A stretch of 64,000 nt of DNA. Source: Podospora bellae-mahoneyi. Its lineage: Eukaryota; Ascomycota; Sordariomycetes; Sordariales; Podosporaceae. A program made the position numbers and the translations under genes. The notes beneath the pieces were generated by a model that saw nothing but the letters and a program-made list of their open reading frames with translations, did no database searches and had not been told where the DNA came from. This document shows positions 54,170 through 64,000 of this stretch, piece by piece; position 1 is the first letter of the stretch; each line of letters begins with the position of its first letter. The DNA lies in the NCBI RefSeq assembly GCF_035222275.1, contig NC_085884.1, forward strand, positions 3,410,001-3,474,000, given 5' to 3'.

Positions 54170-55116
54170 TCACCACCTCCCAACCCCATTAACCCCCACC
54201 TGCTCCAACCCCCGCCCCGTAACAACCTCCCTCATGACCCTAACAGCCCTCGCACTCTTTCCCCCCCTCCCCCCCCTCTCCCTACCCCCCACAAACTCAT
54301 TAAACCACTCCTCCTCCCTCCCATCCAACGGCAAACTAACCAACTCCCTCCCCCTCCCCGCCACACTCTCCCCACCCTCGATCACACTCCCCACCAACCT
54401 CTCAAACAACCCCCTCCTCGTATTCTCCGGCCACACCCTAGTAAAATACAACGCCTCCGTCACGCTCGTCCTCGCCAACGCCCCAAACAACAGCTCCAAA
54501 CTCTCGCCCGTCTTGAGCACCGGCTGGACAGTGTTATAATACGCCAACGGCAACGAGTAATCATCCTCCGTCTTCTTGGCGTGCTTGACCAGGACTGTTA
54601 TAATATCATCGGCAAACTCGCTTGGCAAGGAAGGGTGGCAGAGGTATTCCAGCGCAAACTTGAATTCTGACCTGTCCATATGCCACAGCCCCCGCATGAG
54701 GATCTGGTAGTTGGATGGGAGCCCCGACTCGTCGGCGAGGGAAAGGGCTAGGTTGGAGGTGCGGGGGCCGCGTTTTTCGTCAAAGTCGAGGAGGAGGTAG
54801 AAGAGGACTGAGAGGCGGGCGTGGGGGGAGATGCCGGGGGAGGAGGTGATGATTTGGTTGTGGAGGGAGCGGAGGGCGGAGGAGGAGTGAGGGGGATAGA
54901 CTTTTGATGCTGGAACAAGGATGTTAGTATGTGGTGGGGGAGGGAGGGGAACAAACCATCTTTGATACCTAGGCGGTGGAGTACTCGATCGATGAAGAGG
55001 ACGCCGTCGAAGGATTTGCGAAAGGTTTCGATTTGGCGGGAAAAGGTTGGGTCGTAGGGGGATGGGCCATCGGTTGGGAAGGCGGCGTTGAAGTGGGTGA
55101 AGTCGAGCATGTTCAT
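54170..55116 (-). CDS. ELY5: ELYS-domain nuclear pore complex assembly protein
   Basis: Two exons: 55116-54957 and 54909-54170, with a 47-nt intron (GTTTGT..CTAAC..CCAG), giving 299 residues. The start [14 protein letters not shown] and [20 protein letters not shown] join in frame to [19 protein letters not shown]. The ELYS domain (about residues 30-245) includes [36 protein letters not shown] and [20 protein letters not shown]. In Schizosaccharomyces Ely5 and animal ELYS, this helical domain tethers the Nup107-160 (Y) complex and chromatin at the nuclear pore. The fungal protein is short and lacks the beta-propeller and AT hook of animal ELYS, as usual. The last 50 residues are Arg/Gly/Glu-rich. 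It shares a 584-bp divergent promoter with SMC4. Confidence 0.88.
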
Positions 55117-55700
55117 TTTGGCGGTGGTTATGGGAGGTGTGATGTTGATGGGTTGGGTTTGGGGGAATGTAAACAGAGGAAGGCTTCAAAAGCTTGAAGC
55201 TTCAGAAGTGACGACGTGCGACCCGACCCGATTGATTTATGAGTTAGAGGAAAAAGAAGCTTGGTTTAGCTTGTCTAACGGGGTGCGGTGGAGCTGATAA
55301 CGCCGTTAAGTGGAAAATTGTCACGGGATAGCGTGTTTTCGAGATGGTCAATTCAGACGCGCGATAAGAACGCGTTCGACCAGTCAATCGTGGCTGGTGT
55401 CCAGTGGCTAGTGGCTTTTGGCGGGGGCAGACGTGGCTTGTGATTTGTTTACAATCAATCAATGTCAACAGACAACAACTGGGGAAAGCGGGGCCTGAGC
55501 TCTGGGATTTGTCGCAGCGACTTTTGGACTGAAACGACTCGACAAAAACTCGACGACGACCACCAGCGCGTTTTGTGTTTCTGTTGCGTGGGAGATCTGC
55601 CAGGCGCTTTGTCTCTTGCCTTTGCGCAGCGATCTGTTGCGCTGTTTGTTGTTGGTTTTCTTGATTTCTTTTGGACGTTTGTAGCACACACACCGCAAAT
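55117..55700. promoter_or_regulatory. Divergent promoter between ELYS-type gene and SMC4
   Basis: 584 bases separate the two start codons, so both promoters and leaders must lie here. An inverted aagcttgaagctt motif is at about 55190-55202. No TATA box was evident. Shared regulation is inferred from position only. Confidence 0.5.
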
Positions 55701-58700
55701 ATGTCGACGCGACAGTCCCGCCGGATTGCGACCCGGCGCAACACCACCATTGTCGAGAGTTCGGAGGACGAGCTGGGCGACGGGTCCCCAAAAGTGAAGC
55801 AGGAAGAGGAGGAGGAATACACACCGGCACCGGTCGAGAAGAAAAGACCAGGTCGGAGGAGGACCACCACTACCGAACTTGCACCAGCTGCACCTGCCGA
55901 GACACCAGTGAGGAGACCCAGAGGACGCCCAAAGAAGAGTCTTGCGCCTGCGGTTCCCCCCCCTTCCGCACCGCCTGTTATCGAGAGTACCGAGAATGTA
56001 GATCCCGACCAGTCGCTCGCCAGCGTAGCAGGTGCATCATCAGCTGTTGACGTCGACGATACCTCAGTTGGGCCCCCACCATCGACAGTGAAGAAGCCTG
56101 TCGCGGCAGCCGACGACACTGTTGGACCACCACCATCCACAGCAAAGAAGCCCGCTGGAAGACCACGAAAGAGTGTCGCGCCCCGTACAAGCAAGACACC
56201 CACGCCGGCGCCTGAATTGAACGCTCCCACCCAATCTCCAAAGCCATCTGTGTCGCCATCAGCACAGCTCCTACGCGATGCCACCCCGCTTACCGATATC
56301 ACTTCTGCGACCAATAATGCCCCGCCGAGTTCACAACAAGACGATACCGTGATTGCGCCCATCAAACCGATCAAGCCCATGGATACAGTGCTCGAGAAGC
56401 CAATGGATATCATGCTGAAGTCGCGCACAATGCAAATCCCCGTGATTCAAGATACCGGCCCAAAGCCGCGCATTGTCATCACTTATCTTGTGCTCACCAA
56501 CTTCAAGAGTTATGCCGGCAAGCAGGAGGTCGGGCCTTTCCATGCTTCATTCTCCTCGGTTGTCGGTCCCAACGGTTCGGGCAAATCCAACGTCATCGAC
56601 TCCCTGCTGTTCGTGTTTGGTTTCAGAGCAAGCAAGATGAGACAAGGCAAGATCTCGGCCCTCATTCACAACTCGGCAAAGTACCCGAATCTGGAGTACT
56701 GCGAGGTCGCGGTACACTTCCGTGAGGTGATGGACCTTCCTGGCGGAGGTCACGAAGTCATCCCAGACTCAGACCTGGTCATTTCCCGCAAGGCCTTCAG
56801 AAACAACTCCAGCGCCTACTACATCAACGGGAAGACCTCCAACTTCACAACTGTCACAACGTTGCTCCGGGACCGCGGGGTCGATCTCGACCACAAGCGT
56901 TTCTTGATTCTGCAGGGTGAAGTCGAGTCTATTGCGCAGATGAAGGCCAAGGCTGCCAACGAGCACGATGATGGTCTTCTCGAGTATCTTGAGGACATCA
57001 TTGGCACATCCAAGTACAAGACACCTATTGAGGAATCAGCCGCCGAGGTCGAGACACTCAATGAAATCTGCTTGGAAAAGAGCGGTCGTGTTCAACACGT
57101 TGAGAAGGAGAAGCAGAGCCTCGAGGACAAGAAGAACAAGGCTTTGGCTTTCATTCGTGATGAAAACGAGCTTGCCATGAAGCAGTCCGCTTTGTACCAA
57201 CTCTACATCAGCCAATGCGAGGATAACCTAGCTGTCACAGATGAAGCCATCAGTCAGATGCAGGAACAACTCAACGCCGAGCTCGAGAAGCACAACGGCA
57301 GCGAGCAGATCATCAAGCAGCTGGAGAAGGCTCACGCCAAGGGCAACAAGGAGTATGAGGCTCAAGAAAAGGAAACTCAGGCCCTGATCAAGGAGATGGC
57401 CAAGTTTGAGCAGGAGCGCGTCAAGTTCGAGGAGAAGCGGAAGTTCTTGGCCGATAAGCGTAAGAAGCTTGAGAAGACCATTGCCAACTCTGAGAACTCG
57501 GCAGAGCAGGCCGAACAGACCATTCAGGAATGCGCTGAGGATATCGAGAGGCGTGCGGCTGAGATCGAGAACATCGAAAGGTGGATCAAGGAGGAGGAGG
57601 AAGAGCTGACCAAGATCCGCGACAGCCTCAAGGGCAAGACTCAGCACATGTCCGATCAGATTGCGGCGAAGCAAAAGTCGCTTGAGCCCTGGAAGGAGAA
57701 GATCAACCAGAAGCAATCTGCTATCGCCGTGGCGGAAAGTGAGTTGGCCATCTTGGAGGAAAAGGCCAAGGCTGGTGGTGTTGCGCTTGAGGAGATGGAG
57801 GCCAAGATTGTGGCCATTCAGGAACTTCAGGCGGCCAAGGCGGAAGAGTTCAAGGCGTGCCAGGCTGAGAAGGATGCGCTCAAGAAGGAGGGCAGAAGAG
57901 TGGTTGCTGAGCTGGAGGAGCTTGCTCAGGAAGAGCCAAAGTTCCGCGCTAAGCTGTCTAACCTGCGGCAAAAGGCGGACGAGGCTCGCTCAAGCTTTTC
58001 GGCTACCAAGACGCAAGGCAATGTCTTAACGGCGCTTATGCGCATGAAGGAGTCTGGTCGCATTGACGGCTTCCACGGGCGGCTCGGCAACCTCGGTGCC
58101 ATCGACAAGAAGTACGATGTTGCCATCTCGACGGCTTGCGGTCAGCTTGACAACTTTGTCACGGACACTGTCGAGGCTGGTCAGCAGTGCATCGAGCACT
58201 TGCGCAAGACCAACTTGGGTCGCGGCAACTTTATGTGCTTGGACAAGTTGAGAGTCCGTGACTTCTCACCCATCAAGACTCCCGAGGATGCGCCCCGTCT
58301 GTTTGACCTGGTTCAGCCCAAGGATGAGAAGTTCAGACCTGCTTTCTACCATGCGCTCCAAGATACATTGGTTGCGGAAGATCTTGCCCAGGCCAACCGC
58401 ATCGCCTATGGCGCCAAGCGATGGCGTGTTGTCACTCTGGCCGGCGAGCTGATTGACAAATCTGGTACCATGTCTGGTGGTGGTACGACAGTCAAGAAGG
58501 GATTGATGTCGTCCAAGCTGGTGGCCGAAATCAGCAAGGAGCAGGTGGACAAGGTGGAGGCTGATCGCGATGCCTTTGAGCAGAGATTCCAAGAGTTCCA
58601 AGATCATCAACGTGAGCTGGAGGCTCGTCTTCGTTCCCTCAAGGAGCAGATCCCACAGCTTGACACCAAGATGCAGAAGATCAACCTCGAGATTGAGAGT

Positions 58701-60531
58701 TCATCTAGGAACTTGGCGGATGTTCAGCGCAGAATTAAGGAACTCAGCAAGGAGCACCAGCCTTCGAAGACAGACGACAACCGGGTTGCCGTCTTGCAAA
58801 AGGAGATTGCCAAGATTAACAAGGAGATTGAGAAGCTCCATGGCGAGACTTCTAGTGTCGAGGATGAGATTAAAGAGCTGCAGGACAAGATTATGGAGGT
58901 TGGTGGTGAGAAGCTCCGGCAACAGCGCACCAAGGTGGACAACCTCAAGGATGAGATTCGTTCCCAAAACGAGGAGGTCTCCAGCGCCGAGGTCCGCAAG
59001 GTCAAGGCTGAGAAGCAGAAGGTCAAGCTCGAAAAGGACCACGCCAAGGCTTCCAAGGAGCTCGAGGCTGCCAATCGGGACCTGGAGAGCCTCGAGGAGG
59101 AGATTGAGAACCAGGGCACCAAGGCTGAGGATTACACCACCAGAGTCGAGGAGGCCAAGGAAGCTCTTGCTGCCAAGAAGGAGGAACTTTCCACACTCAA
59201 GGCCGAACTTGACGAGAAGACCGCCGAGTTGAACGCCACCCGTGCCGTCGAAATCGAAATGCGCAACAAGCTCGAGGAGAACCAAAAGGTACTCAAGGAG
59301 ACGCAAAGGCAGCTTGCCTACTGGGAGAATAAGCTATCCAAGCTCTCGCTTCAAAACATTGAGGACCTTGAGTCCGGCCGACCTTCCCAGCCTGTGGCCC
59401 CCCAGTCCCGGCCCAAGACGCCAGGTAACGAAGACGAGGAAGAGGATGCCGAAGGCGAACCCGAGCTCGACGCCGAGGGCGACTCCCCCATGGGCGATGC
59501 CACCGACTCAGACGACGAAGACCCTGCCGCCCAGCTCCAAGCCGAGGCGGAAGCCACCTTCCTCGGTTCCGGTCGCGGCCCTAATCCTGCCTCCAACCCA
59601 CTGGAGCTCCCACGCTACACCCGCGATGAGCTCTCTGATATGTCAGAAAAGACACTCAAGGGCGAAATTGCCGTTCTGGAGGAAAAGACCCAGAACGTCA
59701 ATGTTGATCTTGGTGTCCTGGCTGAGTACAGGCGCAGAGTAGAAGAGCACGCCGCCCGCTCCCAGGACTTGGCTTCTGCCGTTGCTCAAAGGGATGCCGC
59801 CAAGAAGAGATGTGACGACCTCCGCCGGTTGAGGCTGGAAGGTTTCATGGAGGGCTTCTCCACCATCTCGCTCCGTCTCAAGGAAATGTACCAGATGATC
59901 ACCATGGGCGGCAACGCCGAGCTGGAGCTGGTCGACTCCCTCGACCCCTTCTCGGAAGGTATCCTCTTCTCGGTCATGCCCCCCAAGAAATCATGGAAGA
60001 ACATCTCCAACTTGTCTGGTGGTGAGAAGACGCTTTCTTCGCTTGCGTTGGTGTTTGCGCTGCATCATTACAAGCCTACGCCGCTGTATGTCATGGACGA
60101 GATTGATGCCGCGTTGGACTTCAGAAACGTGAGTTTTTCCTTCCTCTCCTCCCCTTCCGCAACAGTTTGTTCTAACAGTAATACAGGTCTCGATTGTGGC
60201 GAATTACATCAAGGAGCGCACAAAGAATGCTCAGTTTATTGTTATCTCGCTGAGGAACAACATGTTTGAGCTTGCGGCGAGGCTGGTGGGTGTTTACAAG
60301 GTTAATCACATGACCAAGAGTGTCACTATTGAGAATAAGGAGTATGTCAAGGGGCGGCAGCAGCAGCAACAGCCGTCGCAGCAGCCGGCGCAGTCCCAGA
60401 GGGGAGGGACGGAGCAGACGACGAGGGTGTTCGGGCCGGGGATGGCGAGGAGGGAGGAGAGCGGGAAGGAGCCGGAGCGATTGGGGAGCAGTAGTAGTGC
60501 GAGTAGTAACTTGACTCATCGGCCGAGGTAA
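55701..60531 (+). CDS. SMC4: Condensin subunit SMC4
   Basis: Two exons: 55701-60128 and 60187-60531, with a 58-nt intron, giving 1,590 residues. I start at MSTRQSRRIATRRN; the frame upstream has no ATG. SMC4 pairs with SMC2 in condensin and compacts mitotic chromosomes. An N-terminal disordered extension of about 265 residues has AT-hook-like RPRGRPKKS and GRPRKS plus a duplicated VGPPPST(V/A)KKP segment. Walker A is GPNGSGKSNVID (from about 289). Two coiled coils flank the hinge (about 773-940, ALMRMKESGRIDGFHGRLGN..STACGQLDNFV). An acidic insert (EDEEEDAEGEPELDAEGD, about 1245) sits in the second arm. The ABC signature NLSGGEKTLSSLALVFAL and Walker B PLYVMDEIDAALDF (about 1435-1475) precede the intron. 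The end is Gln/Arg-rich. SMC4 rather than SMC3 or SMC1 by the long N-terminus and hinge. Confidence 0.97.
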
Positions 60532-60825
60532 AGGGTGGGGGGGGGGTGGGATTTTGGTTGGATTAAATCAAGATGGATGGGTGGCTTGCATGGGATGGGT
60601 TGGGTATGATGATGTTGCATGGATGGGAAAGGGATGTTGTCTTTGTGTAGTTGTGATGTGTTTATGAAATGACTTTTTCTGTTTGTTACACACTGGGATG
60701 GTTGGTTTGTTTGGGCTTGTGTGTTGTTAAGTCCGTTTGACTTTTTGCCGGCCTGGTGTTCTTCTCTCTGCTGGGGATGATTGTTAGTTACTCCATAATG
60801 ATGGCATGCTCCGATGTCAGTCAGC

Positions 60826-60944
60826 ACATACGACCACAAGCAGCTGAAAATACGGGATCCCGTCCGCTCTCCCCTAGTCAAACAGCTGACTGCCGGACTA
60901 GTACTCAGGTGGGTGACCACTGGGGAATCCCTGGTGTTGTATGT
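60826..60944 (+). rRNA. 5S rRNA: 5S rRNA gene (dispersed copy)
   Basis: 119 nt, starting ACATACGACC and ending TTGTATGT, which form helix I. Internal landmarks shared with Sordariomycete 5S genes are GGGATCCCGTCCGCTCTCCC, CTGCCGGACTAGTACTCAGG and GGTGGGTGACCACTGGGG. Helix II is CAGCTG paired with a second CAGCTG, a different sequence from the usual one but still fully paired, so the gene is probably functional. The isolated position far from rDNA is normal for these fungi. It lies 294 bases downstream of SMC4 on the same strand. Confidence 0.93.
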
Positions 60945-60947
60945 TTT
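60944..60947 (+). terminator. Pol III terminator of the 5S gene
   Basis: TTTT begins at the last base of the 5S gene, the minimal Pol III stop. Confidence 0.65.
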
Positions 60948-62740
60948 GCTTCCTTTTTGGAAATCTCATATGCTGTAGTCCGTCTCACTCAGACACCCCT
61001 CCTCTGAGGCAGCTGCCGTACAGGCTCGGGAGGTTTATAGGTCTGGCTTTCTTTACTCTGGCTAGGTTGGCCGGGGTTTGGGTGCTGTGTCATGATCTTT
61101 TGCTGCTGATTTGGTCACCAAGAAAAGGCCCTGCAACAGTGAGAACGTATCGGCGTATCATGGCATGACTACGGTAGGATGGGGGAAAATTGATGGCCCC
61201 GTCTTTGTGGTAACATAATCCAGTAACAATCGGTAGTCATACAAAGATACATTACAACACTGTCCAGAACTCAGCGGAAGAGTGACGCGTTGGTGCAATC
61301 ACACAGCTGGAGCGGTGACATGTTTGCCACACCAACTCATGTTTTCGGATCGGCTTGAGTGGCTTGCGCCTATGTGGAATAAAAGATGAAAAGCCAACAC
61401 AGCAATGACTCATTCAAGATTTAGACTTTCGACCAATGCCTAGTAAATCCCAAACACATCCTCTGACTTTGCTCCGTCTCCTTCTCTGTCTTTCTTCATC
61501 TCCTACTCTCTATTTCTGGCCCTGCTTCCTGGAGATAATGATGGCGTTTTGCATCCGGTGGTGGGTGGTTGTCATGACTGCTTTAGCTGGGGGGCCTGGG
61601 GCCTATGATGCTGTGCCGGATAGCCCGCCGGATCGGTTTCTTGAAGATGGGAGATTCAAAGGGATAGAGCATGACCTGCCGGTTATCCAGTTAGGTCCTA
61701 ATCTTGACTGGAATAAGCTCTGGCTGGCCACCTGGTGGTTCTACTGCATGTGTGTGTATCGTTAGGCTCTGGGTTGGGTATAGTTGATGGAATGGCCAGT
61801 AGATCATACACTGGAACCAGCTAAACAGGAAAAGAAAGATTGTGCGTGTGAAGAGAAGTGGCTCGATACCAAGATGCGGATTGTTGTACTAAATTAATTG
61901 TCAAGTATGCGAATTTCATAAGCCGGCACAACTGCATCTTTGGGTGGACTACTGACTCCCTTGGTAGGTACCTATGCTTTTAACAAGCCCAGCTTAGTAT
62001 GACAGAAACATTCTGTGACTCCTTGTCAAAGCGTATTCAGTGAGTTTCAGATGTGTTGTGTTCATTATGACTTGATTGCTTTGGCACCGTAGGTAAGGAT
62101 GGCTTTAGCTTGGCTACCCACCTTATGATTCCTCTTTTTTTTTTTTTTTGAGTGGACAAACAGGCCATGATAGTTCAAGCGAGCATTCCACGTCAGATGG
62201 GCAACGACAAACAATGCCTGTCATGGGTGCAAGTAGAGCCCAACAGTTCGTCTTGAAAACCCAGCCGCTCTGAACATTTGGGGACAGAAAATGATTTCCT
62301 CTCCCATCATCATCATCATCATCATTCTCATCAGACTTGGCCTCGGCGGAACTTTCTTGAAGTCTTCAGCGCTCTCTTATTCAACCAGGCATTAATCAAG
62401 TCTCACGGACGAGTGTGCGCGGTTCTTTTTACCCAAAACACTGGCGCTGAAATCATGGATTCTACCGCTTTTTGACCAAACTGTAGAGGATTTGGCTTAA
62501 AAAAAAAACAGCAGGTCAATCCTAGAGTCAAACCCGGCAGCTCTACCCGCTTTGAGAGAGTGGGTTCTTGAGCGGGCTGATAGCGTCCCCTCCATCTCCC
62601 CAAGAACCAGGGAGGAGGCTGGATTCTCTTTGCAGGTTGAATTTGGCACTCAAAGGACGACCCCAAGCGGGCCGGTGCCTCCAATCGTTTCAGCGACTTT
62701 CGCCGCCCCGACGCAATCAATCCCTAGGCCCTTTCCTCCC
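60948..62740. other. Region right of the 5S gene, no clear gene
   Basis: About 1.8 kb. A frame at 61436-61765 (109 codons; inner ATG at 61541 gives 75) has two hydrophobic, Trp-rich stretches around a hydrophilic middle. It matches nothing I know and may be chance. A T run lies at about 62134-62150 and a (CAT)n repeat at about 62304-62325. Confidence 0.35.
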
Positions 62741-62990
62741 AGTGGACAAAGTTGAATCGCATTTGGAGCCAATCGATGGGCTGGAGAAATGGTGGGAGGA
62801 CAACTCTGCCGCACTCACCAAGAAGCCCAAGGAAGAGTTCAGGAAGTTCGGTGACCGAGAGGCCGCAGCATTTGCTGATGGTCAATGTCAACCTTCTCAA
62901 GCAGACCCTGCGGAGCTCCGAAAGAGATATTGCGACCTTCCTTCAAGGCACCATTCCGACACCGTATATGGTTAAGCTGTGTAAGCTCCC
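62740..62990 (+). pseudogene. Possible broken gene fragment
   Basis: One frame reads DKVESHLEPIDGLEKWWEDN and KKPKEEFRKFGDRE up to about 62860. The coding look then passes to another frame, QHLLMVNVNLLKQTLRSSER and DIATFLQGTIPTPYMVKL, ending at a possible donor GTAAGC at about 62980. The segments resemble one helical protein cut by a frameshift; an intron short enough to reconcile them (18 nt) is not credible. Family unknown. Could be coincidence. Confidence 0.3.
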
Positions 62991-64000
62991 CTATTTTGTA
63001 GCCCGTAATATGCGTGACATTGAGGTGGAAACTGCGATTAGGGCATTGAGGTATAATTATCACGGGTCTTGGTTATTCGGAAATGTCTTTTAACCATCTC
63101 AGCTACCAACGCATTTTGCTTCAAAGCCCGGCGTTTTTATTGGTCTTTTCCTAAACATGGGAAAAAGACCATGTCTTCGAGAATCAAAAGTGGCGTTCTC
63201 AACCCTGAGAAGAGTCACGAGTCGATCGGTGTCATCTCAGGGCAGGTCGGAAACTGGGGGGGGGGGTTCCTGGCTGAAGAAGCTGGAGGCACCAGACGAC
63301 TCCGCCTACTAACCCTGCCACGCCGACCGAAGCCTCCCCAGCCCAGCAGGAGTGAGGGAAAATAGACCGGCACAACCTCCCGAGCCAGCACGGCAGTTGC
63401 CTCGGAGGCCCCCTATGCCTCCTTTTGATCCTCCTGCCTCTCCAGCGAAGATAGCGGAGCGGACAGCGACGGCGACGGCGACAGCGACAGCGACAGCCAT
63501 CGAGGGACAGTCACAGAGGGACAACCGCTCGAGGAAGGGCCAACAACAACGGCAGCAGGCGCTGGGGGCGAGGGCCTGCGAGAGACTGACCGTGAAGGTC
63601 AGCAGGTTTGCGGCCGGGCCCGACAATGGTTAGTGAGCGGAGCTGTCTTATGCTTTGGAAGTTAGCAGGTACCAGTAATGGAGTGTGGAAGTAAAGGATG
63701 GACAAAAACCAAGGCATTTTCTGTATGTAACAAAGGGGTTCAAGACCTGGGAGCAAGATTTTATTCTTAGACGAATTAGCGAAGTGGTGGTTTAATAGAG
63801 CATATGTCCACAGCGAGCAAGGTTTCATGATTTCTGCTGCCCTCATCAGTGTACCCTCTCATGCATGTCACCACATCCAAGTTACTCTTAATCATCCAAA
63901 CCTTCGGGTTATTCCTTCTTCTTCCTCTCATATTTTACTAACTATCCGTTGTTTACATACAACTATTCCCTCCCCCCAACATATGTATGTACACCCCTTC
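62991..64000. other. Right-edge region
   Basis: About 1 kb with a G9 run at about 63258, a proline/serine-coded stretch at 63352-63633 built around a hexamer repeat, and AT-rich sequence to the edge. No gene could be supported. Confidence 0.4.
63463..63497 (+). repeat. (RCRGCG)n short tandem repeat
   Basis: About six hexamers of ACAGCG/ACGGCG/ACAGCC type. Confidence 0.7.

Noticed and set aside
61436-61765. 109-codon Trp-rich frame considered as a pheromone or secreted peptide gene
   Set aside because: No CAAX end, no repeat peptide units, no clear signal peptide at the first ATG.
62500-62590. Minus-strand sequence resembling a tRNA T arm (GGGTTTGACTCTAGG)
   Set aside because: B box is degenerate and no cloverleaf can be drawn.

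Overview
This window is nuclear DNA of a filamentous ascomycete. The best fit is Sordariomycetes, probably Sordariales close to Podospora or Chaetomium; that placement is my inference. The evidence is short introns (mostly about 47-70 nt) with GT..AG borders and CTAAC/CTGAC branch sites, a dispersed single 5S rRNA gene, a tRNA-Lys gene with an intron, long intergenic spacers full of homopolymers and CA/GA/CTA microsatellites, and proteins of recognisable Pezizomycotina type. No CRISPR array, operon or intact transposon was seen.

Layout, left to right. 0-6.3 kb: a membrane-anchored alpha/beta-hydrolase (minus strand, cut by the left edge), the ribosome-biogenesis factor NOP9 behind a duplicated telobox element, a type II 2-haloacid dehalogenase-like HAD protein, and an uncharacterised charged protein. 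7.9-12.6 kb: a new four-exon gene for a small basic/acidic protein, and a fungal-specific low-complexity protein. 12.6-19.0 kb: about 6.4 kb with no convincing protein gene, a long purine tract, a perfect palindrome, and a tRNA-Lys(CTT) gene at its right end. 20.1-31.7 kb: phosphoketolase, a RasGAP of the GapA/Gap1 type, and an MFS drug/polyamine-type transporter. 33.6-44.7 kb: an Hpc2/ubinuclein-type subunit of the HIR histone chaperone, an RPAP1/Rba50-type RNA polymerase II assembly factor, a proline-rich protein, and linker histone H1 with five exons. 47.3-54.1 kb: an accessory-looking stretch with a HeLo-like/STAND N-terminal domain protein, a frameshifted gene, an AT-rich island and a decayed gene. 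54.2-60.9 kb: an ELYS-domain nuclear pore assembly protein, divergently paired with condensin subunit SMC4, followed by a 5S rRNA gene. 61-64 kb: no intact gene recognised, one possible broken fragment.

Together the right two thirds is rich in chromatin and transcription genes (HPC2, RPAP1, H1, ELYS, SMC4), which sit as independent units rather than an operon. Exon boundaries were assigned by hand from splice signals, reading-frame continuity and remembered family motifs; nothing was aligned against a database.

The most unusual sequence-level signal is a strand-composition switch inside several genes: the coding strand is C-rich at the 5' end and extremely G-rich at the 3' end. Other points of interest are the telobox duplication ahead of NOP9, a 29-bp palindrome holding a CGG-N11-CCG site, a GC-AG intron, the new small protein, and the degenerate island at 47-54 kb. 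I did not find a convincing new multi-gene system.
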